Below, piece after piece: positions 1 to 8,346 of a stretch of 64,000 bases of DNA. The position numbers and the translations under genes are program-made. The notes under the pieces were generated by a model. It saw only the letters and a program-made list of their open reading frames with translations, was not told the DNA's origin and did no database searches. The stretch's first letter is position 1. Each line of letters begins with the position of its first letter. The stretch lies in contig NZ_JAQTLH010000004.1 in assembly GCF_028714975.1 (NCBI RefSeq), positions 1 to 64,000 on the forward strand, given 5' to 3'. Origin of the DNA: Sulfurimonas sp. Its GTDB lineage: Bacteria; Campylobacterota; Campylobacteria; Campylobacterales; Sulfurimonadaceae.

Positions 1-308
1 TGCTTAGTTTTCAATGATCTCAAACTATCTAAAAACCTCTACTTAAGGCTTCTTCAGGTCCTAAACTTTAGGTCTCTGTGTTTGTGGATGGGAATTATAG
101 ACAAATGATTCTTAGGAGAGGCTTAAAACATCGCAAGTGTTTTAAAAAGATTTTTAAAATGTTAAGTTTGTTAAGTTTTTGTAATACTGTTTTCTTATAA
201 ACTCCCCTATTTACTTGTCTGTTGCTATTTATTAACTCTTTATGTATAAAATTCTTAAACATACAAATATGTAAATTATTTTGTATTACATATATAAAGG
301 AAGAAAAT
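1..308. other. Leader region with no convincing gene
   Basis: No gene is evident before the first CDS. The + strand is open in frame 1 from base 1 to a TGA at 106-108 (35 codons), which could be the tail of a gene entering from the left but is short enough to be chance. A perfect 8-bp stem with a 7-nt loop lies at 123-145 and could be an AT-rich terminator for such a gene. The rest is AT-rich and presumably holds the promoter of the BI-1 gene. Confidence 0.3.
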
Positions 309-1007
309 ATGGGACTTTATGATCGTGATTACGCAAGGGGAAATGCATCTACTTATAGCAGTTATGTTAAAAGTGAAGCAGAAATTGTTTCTTTTGTAAA
401 AGAGACATATAAACTTTTTGCAGCCTCTATGATGGCTGGAGCTGTTGGGGCTTATGTGGGTGTTCCTATGGCCGGAACAATTCAAGCATTCTTTTGGCCT
501 CTGTTTTTCTTAGAGATGGGTTTATTGATTGGTTTACATTTTGTAAAACATAAACCGGGCATTAATTTAGCCGTAATGTTCGGTTTTGTATTTATGACTG
601 GACTTATGCTTGCACCTCTGTTGTCTCGTACTCTTGGAATGAGCGGTGGAGCTACTATTATAGGAAACGCGTTTGCAATGACCTCTGTTGTATTTGGGGC
701 AATGAGTTTTTATGCAATTAAAACTACAAAAGATTTTACGGGATATACAAAACCTCTTATGATTGCTTTATTGGTAATTGTCGGTTTTTCTATTCTTAAT
801 ATCTTTTTAGGCAATCCAATATTACATGTAATTATCTCAGGTGCTGTTGTTGTACTATTTAGTATTTTGGTAATCTTTGATACGCAAAATATTATGCAAG
901 GCGGTTATGAAACTCCGATTGACGGTGCAATTGCTCTGTACTTAGATTTTTTAAATATCTTTACTGCCCTGCTGCAACTATTTGGTATATTCGGAAATGA
1001 CGAATAA
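309..1007 (+). CDS. Bax inhibitor-1 (BI-1/YccA) family membrane protein
   Basis: A 232-residue inner-membrane protein with about seven hydrophobic segments starting near residue 38. The C-terminal part carries the BI-1 hallmarks FDTQNIM and ALYLDFLNIFTALLQL. Bacterial members act as membrane channels or pH-sensitive leaks or interact with FtsH; the role here is unknown. The ATG at 309 is preferred to the in-frame codon at 222 because AAGGAAG lies just upstream and the extra 29 residues are not family-like. The next gene starts inside its last codons, suggesting translational coupling. Confidence 0.88.
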   Translation: MGLYDRDYARGNASTYSSYVKSEAEIVSFVKETYKLFAASMMAGAVGAYVGVPMAGTIQAFFWPLFFLEMGLLIGLHFVKHKPGINLAVMFGFVFMTGLMLAPLLSRTLGMSGGATIIGNAFAMTSVVFGAMSFYAIKTTKDFTGYTKPLMIALLVIVGFSILNIFLGNPILHVIISGAVVVLFSILVIFDTQNIMQGGYETPIDGAIALYLDFLNIFTALLQLFGIFGNDE

Positions 1008-1398
1008 TCAACTTTCACCCGAACTTTTTCGGGTGATTGATGCAAACCTAAACCGCCTCAGAGAAGGAATCAGAGTTGTTGAAGATATCGTGAGATATAG
1101 AGACAATAACAAAGAACTCGCTCAAAAACTAAAACTACTAAGACATAAAACAAAAATCAAAGAAACGCTAGAGTTACTAAAAGAACGTGACAGTGTTAAT
1201 GATGTACTTCGTTCAACCATCAAAAGTGAATTAAATCGCAGCGATATCTCTTCTATCATTATTGCAAATTTCAAAAGGGCAGAGGAGTCTGCAAGAGTGC
1301 TCGAAGAGCTATATAAACTCTGTAATGCCGAGTATAGTGAAAACTTTAAATACATCAGGTACGAGCTTTATACGCTTGAAAAAGAGATTTTGATTTAA
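997..1398 (+). CDS. ThiD2-type protein (annotated as thiamine-phosphate synthase family)
   Basis: A 133-residue all-helical protein beginning MTNNQLSPELFRVIDANLNR and continuing with LREGIRVVEDIVRY, the signature of the domain at the N-terminus of cyanobacterial ThiE proteins (Pfam ThiD2). The family has been reported to include monofunctional hydroxymethylpyrimidine-phosphate kinases in thiamine synthesis. The ThiE catalytic barrel is absent, so the common label 'thiamine-phosphate pyrophosphorylase' is probably wrong for this stand-alone form. The ATG at 997 overlaps the end of the BI-1 gene by 11 bases; a start at 982 is possible but less likely. Confidence 0.75.
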   Translation: MTNNQLSPELFRVIDANLNRLREGIRVVEDIVRYRDNNKELAQKLKLLRHKTKIKETLELLKERDSVNDVLRSTIKSELNRSDISSIIIANFKRAEESARVLEELYKLCNAEYSENFKYIRYELYTLEKEILI

Positions 1399-1439
1399 TT
1401 AACTGACTTTTGCGTAACATCAGTAGACTTCTTGCAAAA

Positions 1440-1510
1440 CTTAAAAACTAGATTCCAAATGACCAAAGGAAATACCCTTGCGGTACAAGTTTGGAATGAC
1501 GAAGTATAGG
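1440..1510. repeat. Dispersed imperfect inverted repeat, copy A
   Basis: The gap between convergent genes holds AACTAGATTCCAAATGACC, followed after about 35 bases by TTTGGAATGACG, giving an inverted ATTCCAAA (1452-1459) / TTTGGAAT (1490-1497). The left arm matches other copies in the window at 18301, 26697, 45931 and 50685. No open frame with gene-like composition crosses it. Confidence 0.55.
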
Positions 1511-1542
1511 TGTTTTTAGGTGAAGAAAATTTATGCGGGTAG

Positions 1543-1563
1543 AAAAAAGCGCCTGTAGAGGCG
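1543..1563 (-). terminator. Rho-independent terminator of the soxCDYZ operon
   Basis: Read on the minus strand, stem CGCCT-CTAC-AGGCG is followed by C and six T residues. It lies just after the stop codon of the MBL-fold gene. A second perfect dyad (GATTTGGTCT-A-AGACCAAATC, 1563-1583) overlaps that stop codon and may add to termination or mRNA stability. Confidence 0.75.
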
Positions 1564-1581
1564 ATTTGGTCTAAGACCAAA

Positions 1582-2589
1582 TCACTTCTTATCAAGACCC
1601 ATATCGAATTCTATAAATGCTCTTGATACATTTGCTGCATTTAACATATCATACAGAGCCTTATCTTTAAACTCTTCTAACGGCACTGCTTCAACAATTC
1701 CCGTCTCGTCTATACCTTTTTTGATAGCATCTTGAACTCTATCTCTTGTAAGAGTAAAATATTGCATCGCTTCATCGGCAGCAGTTTTATCAATTACAAA
1801 TCCATGACCCGGAATCATCGTAGTCCATGGTAAGGAGTTCATTTTTTCAATAGCTGCAATTTCACCTATAACAGAACCGTCTCTGTTTGATGTAACCCTT
1901 CCGTTCATAACCAAGTCTCCGGCAAAGATAACCTTGTTATCCGGCATATATAAAAAGTAATCCTCTTCAGAGTGACCGTTGCCTACCGGAACATATTCAA
2001 AATTAACGCCTGAAATAGTAAACTTAATTGTCTCTTTATGCCATTTATCAACCGGCACAATTTTTGTTCCTCTAATAGCATTCTCTGTTAAAGTTTTGAA
2101 CATTCTTGTTTGGTCGCCGACTTTATAGTTTTTGTTTATAGACTCAGGTCCTATAATTTCTGCTCCATGAACTTCTTTATAGTAGTTATTACCTAGCCAG
2201 TGATCATCATGCTCATGGCTTAATATAATAGTTTTTGGAGGTAACTTAGCAATTTTACTCATTGCCTCATAAGCCTGTTTAGCGTATACATAAGATGCAC
2301 CCGTATCCCATAAGACATAGCTGTCATTCGTTTTAATATAGCAGGTATTTACCATATTTCCGCCGTTCTCTTTTGTAGGAACTTCTAGCGCTCCAAAGAA
2401 ACACCAAACATTACTGCTAACTTGTTTTGGCTCTAGTTTATAATCAAATTCAGGAGCCACTGCCGGAGCAGCTTTTTCAACTTTAGCACTCTCTTGTGCT
2501 TTATTTTTATTATCCGAAGAACATGCAGTCATTATCGGCAGTAAAGCGATTGCCGAGAGTATTAACGGACTAGCTATCTTTTTTAACAT
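1582..2589 (-). CDS. MBL-fold metallohydrolase, predicted lipoprotein (SoxH-like)
   Basis: A 335-residue protein with an N-terminal signal and a lipobox-like MTAC with Cys23, so it is probably anchored in the periplasm. The metal site is visible as HEHDDH (125-130), with further ligand candidates in GNGHSEED, FAGDL and PGHGF. It is the last gene of the minus-strand soxCDYZ cluster, about 110 bases after soxZ and before a terminator. SoxH and related hydrolases accompany sox genes in other sulfur oxidisers, and their substrate is unsettled. A second exported MBL protein follows the SQR gene at 31010. Function beyond metallohydrolase is inference. Confidence 0.82.
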   Translation of the reverse strand: MLKKIASPLILSAIALLPIMTACSSDNKNKAQESAKVEKAAPAVAPEFDYKLEPKQVSSNVWCFFGALEVPTKENGGNMVNTCYIKTNDSYVLWDTGASYVYAKQAYEAMSKIAKLPPKTIILSHEHDDHWLGNNYYKEVHGAEIIGPESINKNYKVGDQTRMFKTLTENAIRGTKIVPVDKWHKETIKFTISGVNFEYVPVGNGHSEEDYFLYMPDNKVIFAGDLVMNGRVTSNRDGSVIGEIAAIEKMNSLPWTTMIPGHGFVIDKTAADEAMQYFTLTRDRVQDAIKKGIDETGIVEAVPLEEFKDKALYDMLNAANVSRAFIEFDMGLDKK

Positions 2590-2702
2590 AAGATTACCTT
2601 TTTTTTTAAATTTATTCTCTGTAAGAATAGAGTTGATGTGTTACACAACACATCAAATTTACTCTTAATAAATTTCCCTCAAAAGAGGGAAATAAGCTAA
2701 AA

Positions 2703-2996
2703 TTACTTAATCGCTTCTTCAGCTTTTTCAGTTTTACCTTTGTTGTCAACAGTTTCAACAACAATTTTATCACCGGCTTTAGCACCTTTGAATTTAAACA
2801 TAAAGTAAGGGTCTTTTGATAAGAATGGTCCCGTTGATGCTTCCCATACAACCGCTGCACCTACTTTAGCAGTAATGTGTGTGATATAGCTCTCTTCAAT
2901 TTTCTTTGTTGCAGCTTCTTCTTTACCAGCCATTGGACTCTCAAGTAATAACTTGATTTCTGTTTCGTCACCTGTTAATTTTGCTTTTATTTTCAT
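2703..2996 (-). CDS. soxZ: Thiosulfate-oxidation carrier subunit SoxZ
   Basis: A 97-residue protein without a signal peptide, the usual length for SoxZ. SoxZ is the partner of SoxY; the heterodimer carries sulfur intermediates covalently on a SoxY cysteine in the periplasm, and SoxZ is expected to be co-exported with Tat-targeted SoxY. The central segment (VVWEASTGPFLSKDPYFMFK) matches the SoxZ beta-sandwich. It follows soxY by 58 bases in the same operon. Confidence 0.93.
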   Translation of the reverse strand: MKIKAKLTGDETEIKLLLESPMAGKEEAATKKIEESYITHITAKVGAAVVWEASTGPFLSKDPYFMFKFKGAKAGDKIVVETVDNKGKTEKAEEAIK

Positions 2997-3054
2997 AGTA
3001 ATCCTTTTTTTATTTTTATTTTATTTTGCAACTATATGAGAAATGGGGGTTATA

Positions 3055-3510
3055 TCAACCTCCACATCCACCGATAGAAACTTCTACTTTTTGTGCTGCC
3101 GAGTATAACTTGCCGTCTTTACCTTTTCCAACAATCGTAACTTCTGCAGTTTTTCTCATTTTGATTTTAGTCATCATATCCATAACACCGTTATCGCCCA
3201 TTTCAAAAACAGCAACCGCACTTCTAGGGTTTGCATCTTGAAAAATAGCAATAGTTGTAAGAGGTATAGATGATTTGATACCGATTGGCACTGCACCACC
3301 GTTTTCAGCAAGCTTTGGAGCTTTAATTTCAATTTTACCTTCAGTAGCAGCAGATGAACCGAAAAGTGCCTCTATAGCTTCTTTACTTGTTGGAGCTTCC
3401 CAAGCTTTTGGAGCCGTCGTTCTAAAATCAGTAGCAGTTAAACTAGATGGTAAAACTGATACAACAGCAGCTGCAGCTGCACCTAAACTTAAAAATTTTC
3501 TTCTTTGCAT
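3055..3510 (-). CDS. soxY: Thiosulfate-oxidation carrier protein SoxY
   Basis: A 151-residue protein with an N-terminal Tat signal (RRKFLSLG followed by an Ala-rich stretch) and the diagnostic C-terminal swinging arm GGCGG at 147-151. The Cys there carries the sulfur intermediate passed between SoxXA, SoxB and SoxCD. An AAAGGAAAAG ribosome-binding site precedes the start. It lies between soxD and soxZ. Campylobacterota sulfur oxidisers often encode a second SoxYZ with SoxXAB elsewhere; that set is not seen here. Confidence 0.95.
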   Translation of the reverse strand: MQRRKFLSLGAAAAAVVSVLPSSLTATDFRTTAPKAWEAPTSKEAIEALFGSSAATEGKIEIKAPKLAENGGAVPIGIKSSIPLTTIAIFQDANPRSAVAVFEMGDNGVMDMMTKIKMRKTAEVTIVGKGKDGKLYSAAQKVEVSIGGCGG

Positions 3511-3551
3511 TTCTTTTCCTTTATGTAGTGTTTAAGTAGATCTAGCAAGCT

Positions 3552-4691
3552 TTACTTGCTAGATTCTACCATATATTTAACAATATCTTTGACTTCATCG
3601 TCACTCAAATTCATAGCTCCACCCTTTGGAGGCATACCGCCAACTCCATTGATAGCATTATGATTTACCTTATCCATACCTTTTTCCATAGCTTTTGCCC
3701 AAGCAGCTTTAGCTCCGACAGCCGGAGCGCCCATTGAGTCTGTTTTATGACAAACTGCACAAGACTTCTCATACGCTTTAGCAGCAGGAGATGAAGCAGC
3801 ACCTTTTGATGCATCTTCTTTTGGAAGATCTCTCACGGTTGTATATGGAGGTACAACAGCCGTAATCTCGTTTGCAATTTTTGCTACAGACTCTTTTCCA
3901 CAGTTAGTCATACAACGAGTACCCGTTACGGCACCGAAGTTTTTAGGATCTTTATAGAAAGCTCTTACATTTTCAACACCTTTTGGTCCATCAATGTTTG
4001 GATAGAAACCATTACGGTTTGGCATAACAATCTTTTTAAAATTCTCTTTGTTAAGCTCTGTAATATCTTTACCGTCTATTTTAACACCGTTCTCTGCTAA
4101 GAGATAAGCTGTCATAGCATATAACTGATTTGGCGTATAGCTTTTTGGATGTGCATACGGCATAGCGTCGCGGATATACCAAATAAGTGTACTTGCCTGT
4201 GGCCAATATGAACCTATTGTTCTGTTTGGAGCATCTTTACCCGGACAAGTTCTTTGGTTTTTAAGTGACTCTAGTGTTCCACCCGTTAGAGTCGGATACC
4301 CTTTACCGCCTGCACCAAACTCACCATGGCAAACTGCACAATCTTTATCATAAAGTTCAGAACCCTCTTCTGCCGTACCGGAACCTTCAGGTAAACCTGT
4401 GCCATCCGGCATAATATCGACATCCCAAGCTTTTAACTCATTTGGAGTCGGTGCTCTACCAAAGTTAACACCTTTAGTCGACTGCTCATTTACTTTATAT
4501 GCAGTATATGAGCCGTTGCTTCTTTTATAAGTTACACCACCGTCTAAAGCATCTTTAGTAGCTTTATAAATACCTGCAGGAGCAGCTTCAGTTTTACTCT
4601 CAGTAGCAGCAAAAGCACTTGTAGTTAAAAGTGTACTTGCAATTACAGAAGCCCCTAAAGCAATTAATTTATTATTTAATCTAATCATCAT
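3552..4691 (-). CDS. soxD: Sulfane dehydrogenase diheme cytochrome c subunit SoxD
   Basis: A 379-residue exported c-type cytochrome with signal peptide to about residue 28 (TTSAFAA) and two heme motifs, CAVCH at 118-122 and CAVCH at 311-315. The second domain ends with MPPKGG, whose Met can be an axial ligand, and VKDIVKYMVESS. A further CMTNC at 260-264 is not a heme site. SoxD accepts electrons from the SoxC molybdenum centre. The start follows GGGAGAG; Met at 4691 or 4688 are equally possible. It lies 6 bases downstream of soxC. Confidence 0.93.
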   Translation of the reverse strand: MMIRLNNKLIALGASVIASTLLTTSAFAATESKTEAAPAGIYKATKDALDGGVTYKRSNGSYTAYKVNEQSTKGVNFGRAPTPNELKAWDVDIMPDGTGLPEGSGTAEEGSELYDKDCAVCHGEFGAGGKGYPTLTGGTLESLKNQRTCPGKDAPNRTIGSYWPQASTLIWYIRDAMPYAHPKSYTPNQLYAMTAYLLAENGVKIDGKDITELNKENFKKIVMPNRNGFYPNIDGPKGVENVRAFYKDPKNFGAVTGTRCMTNCGKESVAKIANEITAVVPPYTTVRDLPKEDASKGAASSPAAKAYEKSCAVCHKTDSMGAPAVGAKAAWAKAMEKGMDKVNHNAINGVGGMPPKGGAMNLSDDEVKDIVKYMVESSK

Positions 4692-4697
4692 CTCTCC

Positions 4698-6038
4698 CTA
4701 CTTTGGACAGTTGTCTGTTCGAACTTGAACATTATGAACTGAACCGTCTTGTCTAACTTCCCAAGTACAAATTGAGTTTCTGTGATAAACACCCTCTAAT
4801 CCCATAATTGCTTTTTCTTGAGTAATTGACGGTTGAACATAACCGGCATCATCTACTGCACGAGATTGCATAAGCAACGGCTTACCTTCATATTTGTACA
4901 TATAAGAGAATCTTGTCCATGATTTAGGAAGAACTAGCCCTTTAAGACTTGCTTTAACATAGTTATCTCCGCCGTCAAACGATATATCTACGGCAGTTAT
5001 AGTTCCGTGTCCGCTCCAAGCAATACCTTCAACCTCAACTAAATCACCTTTTTTAAGGTCTGACCATGGTTTTTCAGGACATGGATTTGTAATAATTGAG
5101 TTTACTTCTAATGGATAGAAGTGTTGGATTGCTTTACCGCTCGGCATTAACGCCGTATATTTAGAAGTCTCTTCTTTACAGTACCAAGGTTCTGTTCCAA
5201 ACTCTAAACGCTTTAAGTATTTAACACATAAGTTAGCTTCCCAGCCCGGTAACATTAAACGAACAGGATATCCTTGTTCCGGTCTAAGTGCTTCACCGTT
5301 TTGTGCCCAAACAATCATAGCATCGTCTAAAACTTTCTCAATAGGAATCGTTCTGCTCATCTCTGAACCGTCTGAACCCTCTGCTAACATCCATTTTGCA
5401 GTCGGCTTAAGACCGATTTCATCAAGGATAGTTTTTAGGCGAACACCAGTCCACTCAGCATTACTCATCATACCTTTTACGAATTGTAAAGAGTTGAATT
5501 GTGGACCTTTCCATTCAGCAGCACCGTTTGCAGGACACTCTAAGAAAAGAAGTCTACTCTCAGCCGGATATTTTTTCAACTGCTCAAGAGTTAAAACAAT
5601 CGGTTTTTCAACAAGACCGTGAATCATAAGTCTAAACTTATTCGGATCTATATGAGCTACACCGTTATGCGTTCTTGTAAAATGCAGTCCGTTTGGCGTA
5701 ATAATACCTTCAAGTTCATGCAGAGGCGTCATTGAAACCGCAGCATGCATATCCCCCGCAGATGAAAGAAGAGCCGAAGTTCTTCTTACGACATTATGCT
5801 CATATGCCGATGGTATACCGTACGGATATTTATTAAGCTCATCACCTAATGTTGTCCCCCACTCCGTATGGTGAATTATGTTTTCATCATCAGCTAACAA
5901 CTTTGCAGGTGCTAAAATATTAGCCGCCGCAATCGCGCTCACAGAATAAGCAGCAGTTCTTTTGAAGAATTCTCTTCTGCTTGATTGTTCTGCTTTATTT
6001 GTAGTAGTTTCTAAATTATTTTCAGAAATTTTACTCAT
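4698..6038 (-). CDS. soxC: Sulfane dehydrogenase molybdopterin subunit SoxC
   Basis: A 446-residue sulfite-oxidase-family protein. A Tat signal (SRREFFKRTAAYSVSAIAAA, 20-39) marks export of the folded molybdoprotein. The Moco-binding core follows, with the ligand Cys at about residue 168 in LFLECPANG, then the Mo-co dimerisation domain near 300-440 (GDNYVKASLKG, WTRFSY). SoxCD oxidises the sulfane sulfur on SoxY, so thiosulfate can go fully to sulfate. It is the first gene of the minus-strand operon; the 262-base gap upstream is very AT-rich and should hold the promoter. Confidence 0.95.
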   Translation of the reverse strand: MSKISENNLETTTNKAEQSSRREFFKRTAAYSVSAIAAANILAPAKLLADDENIIHHTEWGTTLGDELNKYPYGIPSAYEHNVVRRTSALLSSAGDMHAAVSMTPLHELEGIITPNGLHFTRTHNGVAHIDPNKFRLMIHGLVEKPIVLTLEQLKKYPAESRLLFLECPANGAAEWKGPQFNSLQFVKGMMSNAEWTGVRLKTILDEIGLKPTAKWMLAEGSDGSEMSRTIPIEKVLDDAMIVWAQNGEALRPEQGYPVRLMLPGWEANLCVKYLKRLEFGTEPWYCKEETSKYTALMPSGKAIQHFYPLEVNSIITNPCPEKPWSDLKKGDLVEVEGIAWSGHGTITAVDISFDGGDNYVKASLKGLVLPKSWTRFSYMYKYEGKPLLMQSRAVDDAGYVQPSITQEKAIMGLEGVYHRNSICTWEVRQDGSVHNVQVRTDNCPK

Positions 6039-6300
6039 TAATCATCTACCTCCTTCTCTTTAATCTTGTAGATTTTATGATATGCACAATTACATTTTAT
6101 GCAAGATATAAAATGCAAGACGGGAAGATTATATATGAAAATAAATTAAATTGTCAAGGAATTTTAGTAAAAATGTAATAATTTTCTCACATTTTTATAA
6201 TTATTCACACTTCTCTTCTTTTTTGGTAATAAATTTCTCACAAAGTCTACTAAAAAAATATGCTAGAATTTCATACTAATACAAAACAAGGTCTTTTTTT

Positions 6301-6741
6301 ATGCCAAACAAAAAAGTCGGACAAATTTTAAAACTTTTTATCTCTACTGCCCAAAGTTCGCAAAGGGTCGAGAAACCAGTTATCTTGCTTGATGAGTTAG
6401 GTGTAATCGGTGATAAGTTTTATAATAGAGATAACGCTCGTTCTATATTATTGACATCAACGGATAGTTATGATTTAATCAAAAACTATGATATAGATAT
6501 GCCGAGCGGATATTTAGGCGAAAATCTTTTAATGGATTACAACCCTTACTCTTTAGCTATAGGAACGCAGCTTAAAATCGGAGATACAATACTGGAGATA
6601 AGCCAAAACTGCACGATTTGCAATCATCTATCCGTAATAGATAAACGGATACCGAAACTTTTAAAAGATGATAGAGGAATTTTTGCAAAAGCTATACAAG
6701 GCGGAGAGATAAGTATCGGAGACACTATTTATATACTTTAG
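6301..6741 (+). CDS. MOSC-domain protein
   Basis: A 146-residue stand-alone MOSC domain with the family pattern: GYLGENLL (75-82), LAIGTQLKIGDTILEIS, and the conserved Cys pair in NCTICNHL. MOSC domains bind molybdenum-pterin or pyridoxal ligands and move sulfur or handle N-hydroxylated substrates (YiiM, YuaD, MocoS C-terminal domain). It is divergent from soxC, the only molybdoenzyme gene in the window, which makes a cofactor-related role plausible but unproven. An AAGG sits about 10 bases before the start. Confidence 0.8.
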   Translation: MPNKKVGQILKLFISTAQSSQRVEKPVILLDELGVIGDKFYNRDNARSILLTSTDSYDLIKNYDIDMPSGYLGENLLMDYNPYSLAIGTQLKIGDTILEISQNCTICNHLSVIDKRIPKLLKDDRGIFAKAIQGGEISIGDTIYIL

Positions 6742-6798
6742 ATAACTGAGACCTTAATACTCTTAGGCATTTATGCCGGAAGCTTTAGGGGGTTGCAA

Positions 6799-6861
6799 GG
6801 GACAAATTTGTCCCTGCCGGTAAAATGGGCTCGCGTGCCCTTTGGGTATTGCTCATTTTAC
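6799..6861. repeat. Tandem palindrome and inverted repeat, copy E of the dispersed family
   Basis: A perfect 16-base palindrome GGGACAAATTTGTCCC (6799-6814) is followed by an inverted repeat with arms GTAAAATG (6820-6827) and CATTTTAC. Inside lies CTCGCGTGCCCTTTGGGTAT (6830-6849), which recurs at 26743-26762 with one change and, reverse-complemented and exact, at 37641-37660. The element sits between the convergent MOSC and bioC genes and could also serve as a bidirectional terminator. Confidence 0.6.
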
Positions 6862-6870
6862 TGCTTAACA

Positions 6871-7551
6871 TCAATAGATAAAGACTACCTCAAACTCCAG
6901 ATAGTTCAAAGGGTACTCATTTAGCAGCTTTTTGCTCTCTTTGTAACTTAATATTTTTCTTGCCCCGCTAACGCCGCTTCTCTTTATATACTTAAACATC
7001 TCTCTTGTCGATTCAAACTCAAGTTTATAGTTTACTACTTCAAACTCTGCGTCGAAATATTTTTTTTGAAGTTCATTTACCTCATCGGCACTTTTTAAAA
7101 TCGACTCTATCGACGCCGTTTTATTTATGGTTTTAAAAGTATTTGCAGTAAAAATTGCCAAAGCAAGAGGCGCATTAAACTGCTTAATTTTGCCAAATAC
7201 CCTATCTAAATCATCCGCCCACTGCAAAGCCGATGCGGAAAAAATAAAATCGTATCTATATGTAAGCAGCTTTTCAAATAACTTATCATCGTTAAAGTCC
7301 CCGTATATAAGCTCAATCTTTGATGATTTTGGATGCAAATCTAACATACCCTTGGCAAAATCAACACCGCTAAAGTGTTCATACTCCCAATTAATCGCTC
7401 TGCAAATGCTTCCGCTTCCGCATCCCAAATCCAAAATTCGTTTCGGTTTTTCATTAATATGGCTAAGAAGTTTTTCTACCACCCTGTTTTGTATAATATT
7501 GTAACTATTATAATGCGGTGCATATTTTGAAAACTCGGAGCTTATTTTCAT
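6871..7551 (-). CDS. bioC: BioC-like malonyl-ACP O-methyltransferase
   Basis: A 226-residue class I SAM-dependent methyltransferase. The SAM motif ILDLGCGSGSICRA is near residue 39 and FSASALQWADDLD near 104 matches the BioC acceptor-side motif. BioC methylates malonyl-ACP to start pimelate synthesis for biotin. The N-terminal FSKYAPHYNSYNIIQ resembles the BioC 'Ya..Yd..a.vQ' opening. Its start overlaps the end of the metal permease gene by 4 bases, so it is co-transcribed with the znu genes, with no evident functional link. Confidence 0.8.
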   Translation of the reverse strand: MKISSEFSKYAPHYNSYNIIQNRVVEKLLSHINEKPKRILDLGCGSGSICRAINWEYEHFSGVDFAKGMLDLHPKSSKIELIYGDFNDDKLFEKLLTYRYDFIFSASALQWADDLDRVFGKIKQFNAPLALAIFTANTFKTINKTASIESILKSADEVNELQKKYFDAEFEVVNYKLEFESTREMFKYIKRSGVSGARKILSYKESKKLLNEYPLNYLEFEVVFIY

Positions 7552-8345
7552 TTTCTATTTATGATTAGAGATATTATAAAGATTACAAGTACGCACAAAA
7601 CTATCGTAGCGCCTGAAGGGAGCGAGAAATAAAAAGAGAGCGTCATACCTGATACGACGCTAAAGAGTCCAAAAATCAGAGAAATAATTACAGTTTTTAA
7701 AAAACCGACTCTAAACTGTAACGCTGAGACGCTCGGGATTATCATAAGCGCACCTATGAGCAAACTTCCCACTACTCTGATGGAAAGTGCAATGATAACG
7801 GCTACTACGCTAACAAGCAGAAAATTTAAAAAATTTACTTTAATTCCGCTTGTTTGTGCCACCTCTTCATCATAGGCGATAAAATATAACTCTTTTGAGA
7901 AAAATAGCAGTGCGCCCAAAGAGAGGGTTCCAAAAATAGCAATAGTTACGACATCCTCGCTGCTTACGGATAAAATAGAGCCAAAAAGATAGGAAAAAAG
8001 AGAGTTGTTAAAGGCACCGCCGATGGAGACGATAATAACGGCAGCTGCTAATGAACCCGAGAGCAAAATAGCAAGTACGGCATCGCTGTAGAGCGAAAAT
8101 GCACTTCTTAGATACTCTATAAGCCAAGCGGATATAATGGCAAACAAAACAGCCATCCATAAAGGATTAAAGCCACCCACAAGACCGACGGCAACACCGA
8201 CAAGTGCTGAATGGGCAAGTGTTTCGCTAATCATCGAGTAGCGTTTTAAAACTACAAAAGTTCCGCTCACGGAGGCAAGAACGGCAATAATAATACCCGC
8301 TACAAAAGCTCTTTGCATAAAATCGTATTCAAACATTTCTAACAT
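7548..8345 (-). CDS. znuB: Zinc/manganese ABC transporter permease (ZnuB-like)
   Basis: A 265-residue polytopic protein of the ABC-3 permease family with about eight hydrophobic helices and the segment SETLAHSALVGVAVG typical of ZnuB/MntB. The ATG at 8345 lies one base after the stop of the ATPase gene and gives a family-like N-terminus (MLEMFEYDFMQRAFV). An upstream in-frame Met at 8384 would overlap the ATPase gene and is rejected. Metal specificity cannot be read from the permease alone. Confidence 0.88.
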   Translation of the reverse strand: MLEMFEYDFMQRAFVAGIIIAVLASVSGTFVVLKRYSMISETLAHSALVGVAVGLVGGFNPLWMAVLFAIISAWLIEYLRSAFSLYSDAVLAILLSGSLAAAVIIVSIGGAFNNSLFSYLFGSILSVSSEDVVTIAIFGTLSLGALLFFSKELYFIAYDEEVAQTSGIKVNFLNFLLVSVVAVIIALSIRVVGSLLIGALMIIPSVSALQFRVGFLKTVIISLIFGLFSVVSGMTLSFYFSLPSGATIVLCVLVIFIISLIINRK

Positions 8346-8346
8346 A

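Noticed and set aside
222-308. N-terminal extension of the BI-1 gene
   Set aside because: The ribosome-binding site and family length both support the ATG at 309.
1395-1595. 66-codon minus-strand ORF in the gap after the sox operon
   Set aside because: It crosses the repeat copy A and the terminator and has no ribosome-binding site or protein-like pattern.
2612-2860. 82-codon minus-strand ORF overlapping soxZ
   Set aside because: It is a different frame of soxZ and its 3' gap; soxZ itself is clear.
6180-6215. TTATTCACA near soxC as an origin element
   Set aside because: A single DnaA-box-like 9-mer in AT-rich DNA about 50 kb from dnaA is expected by chance.
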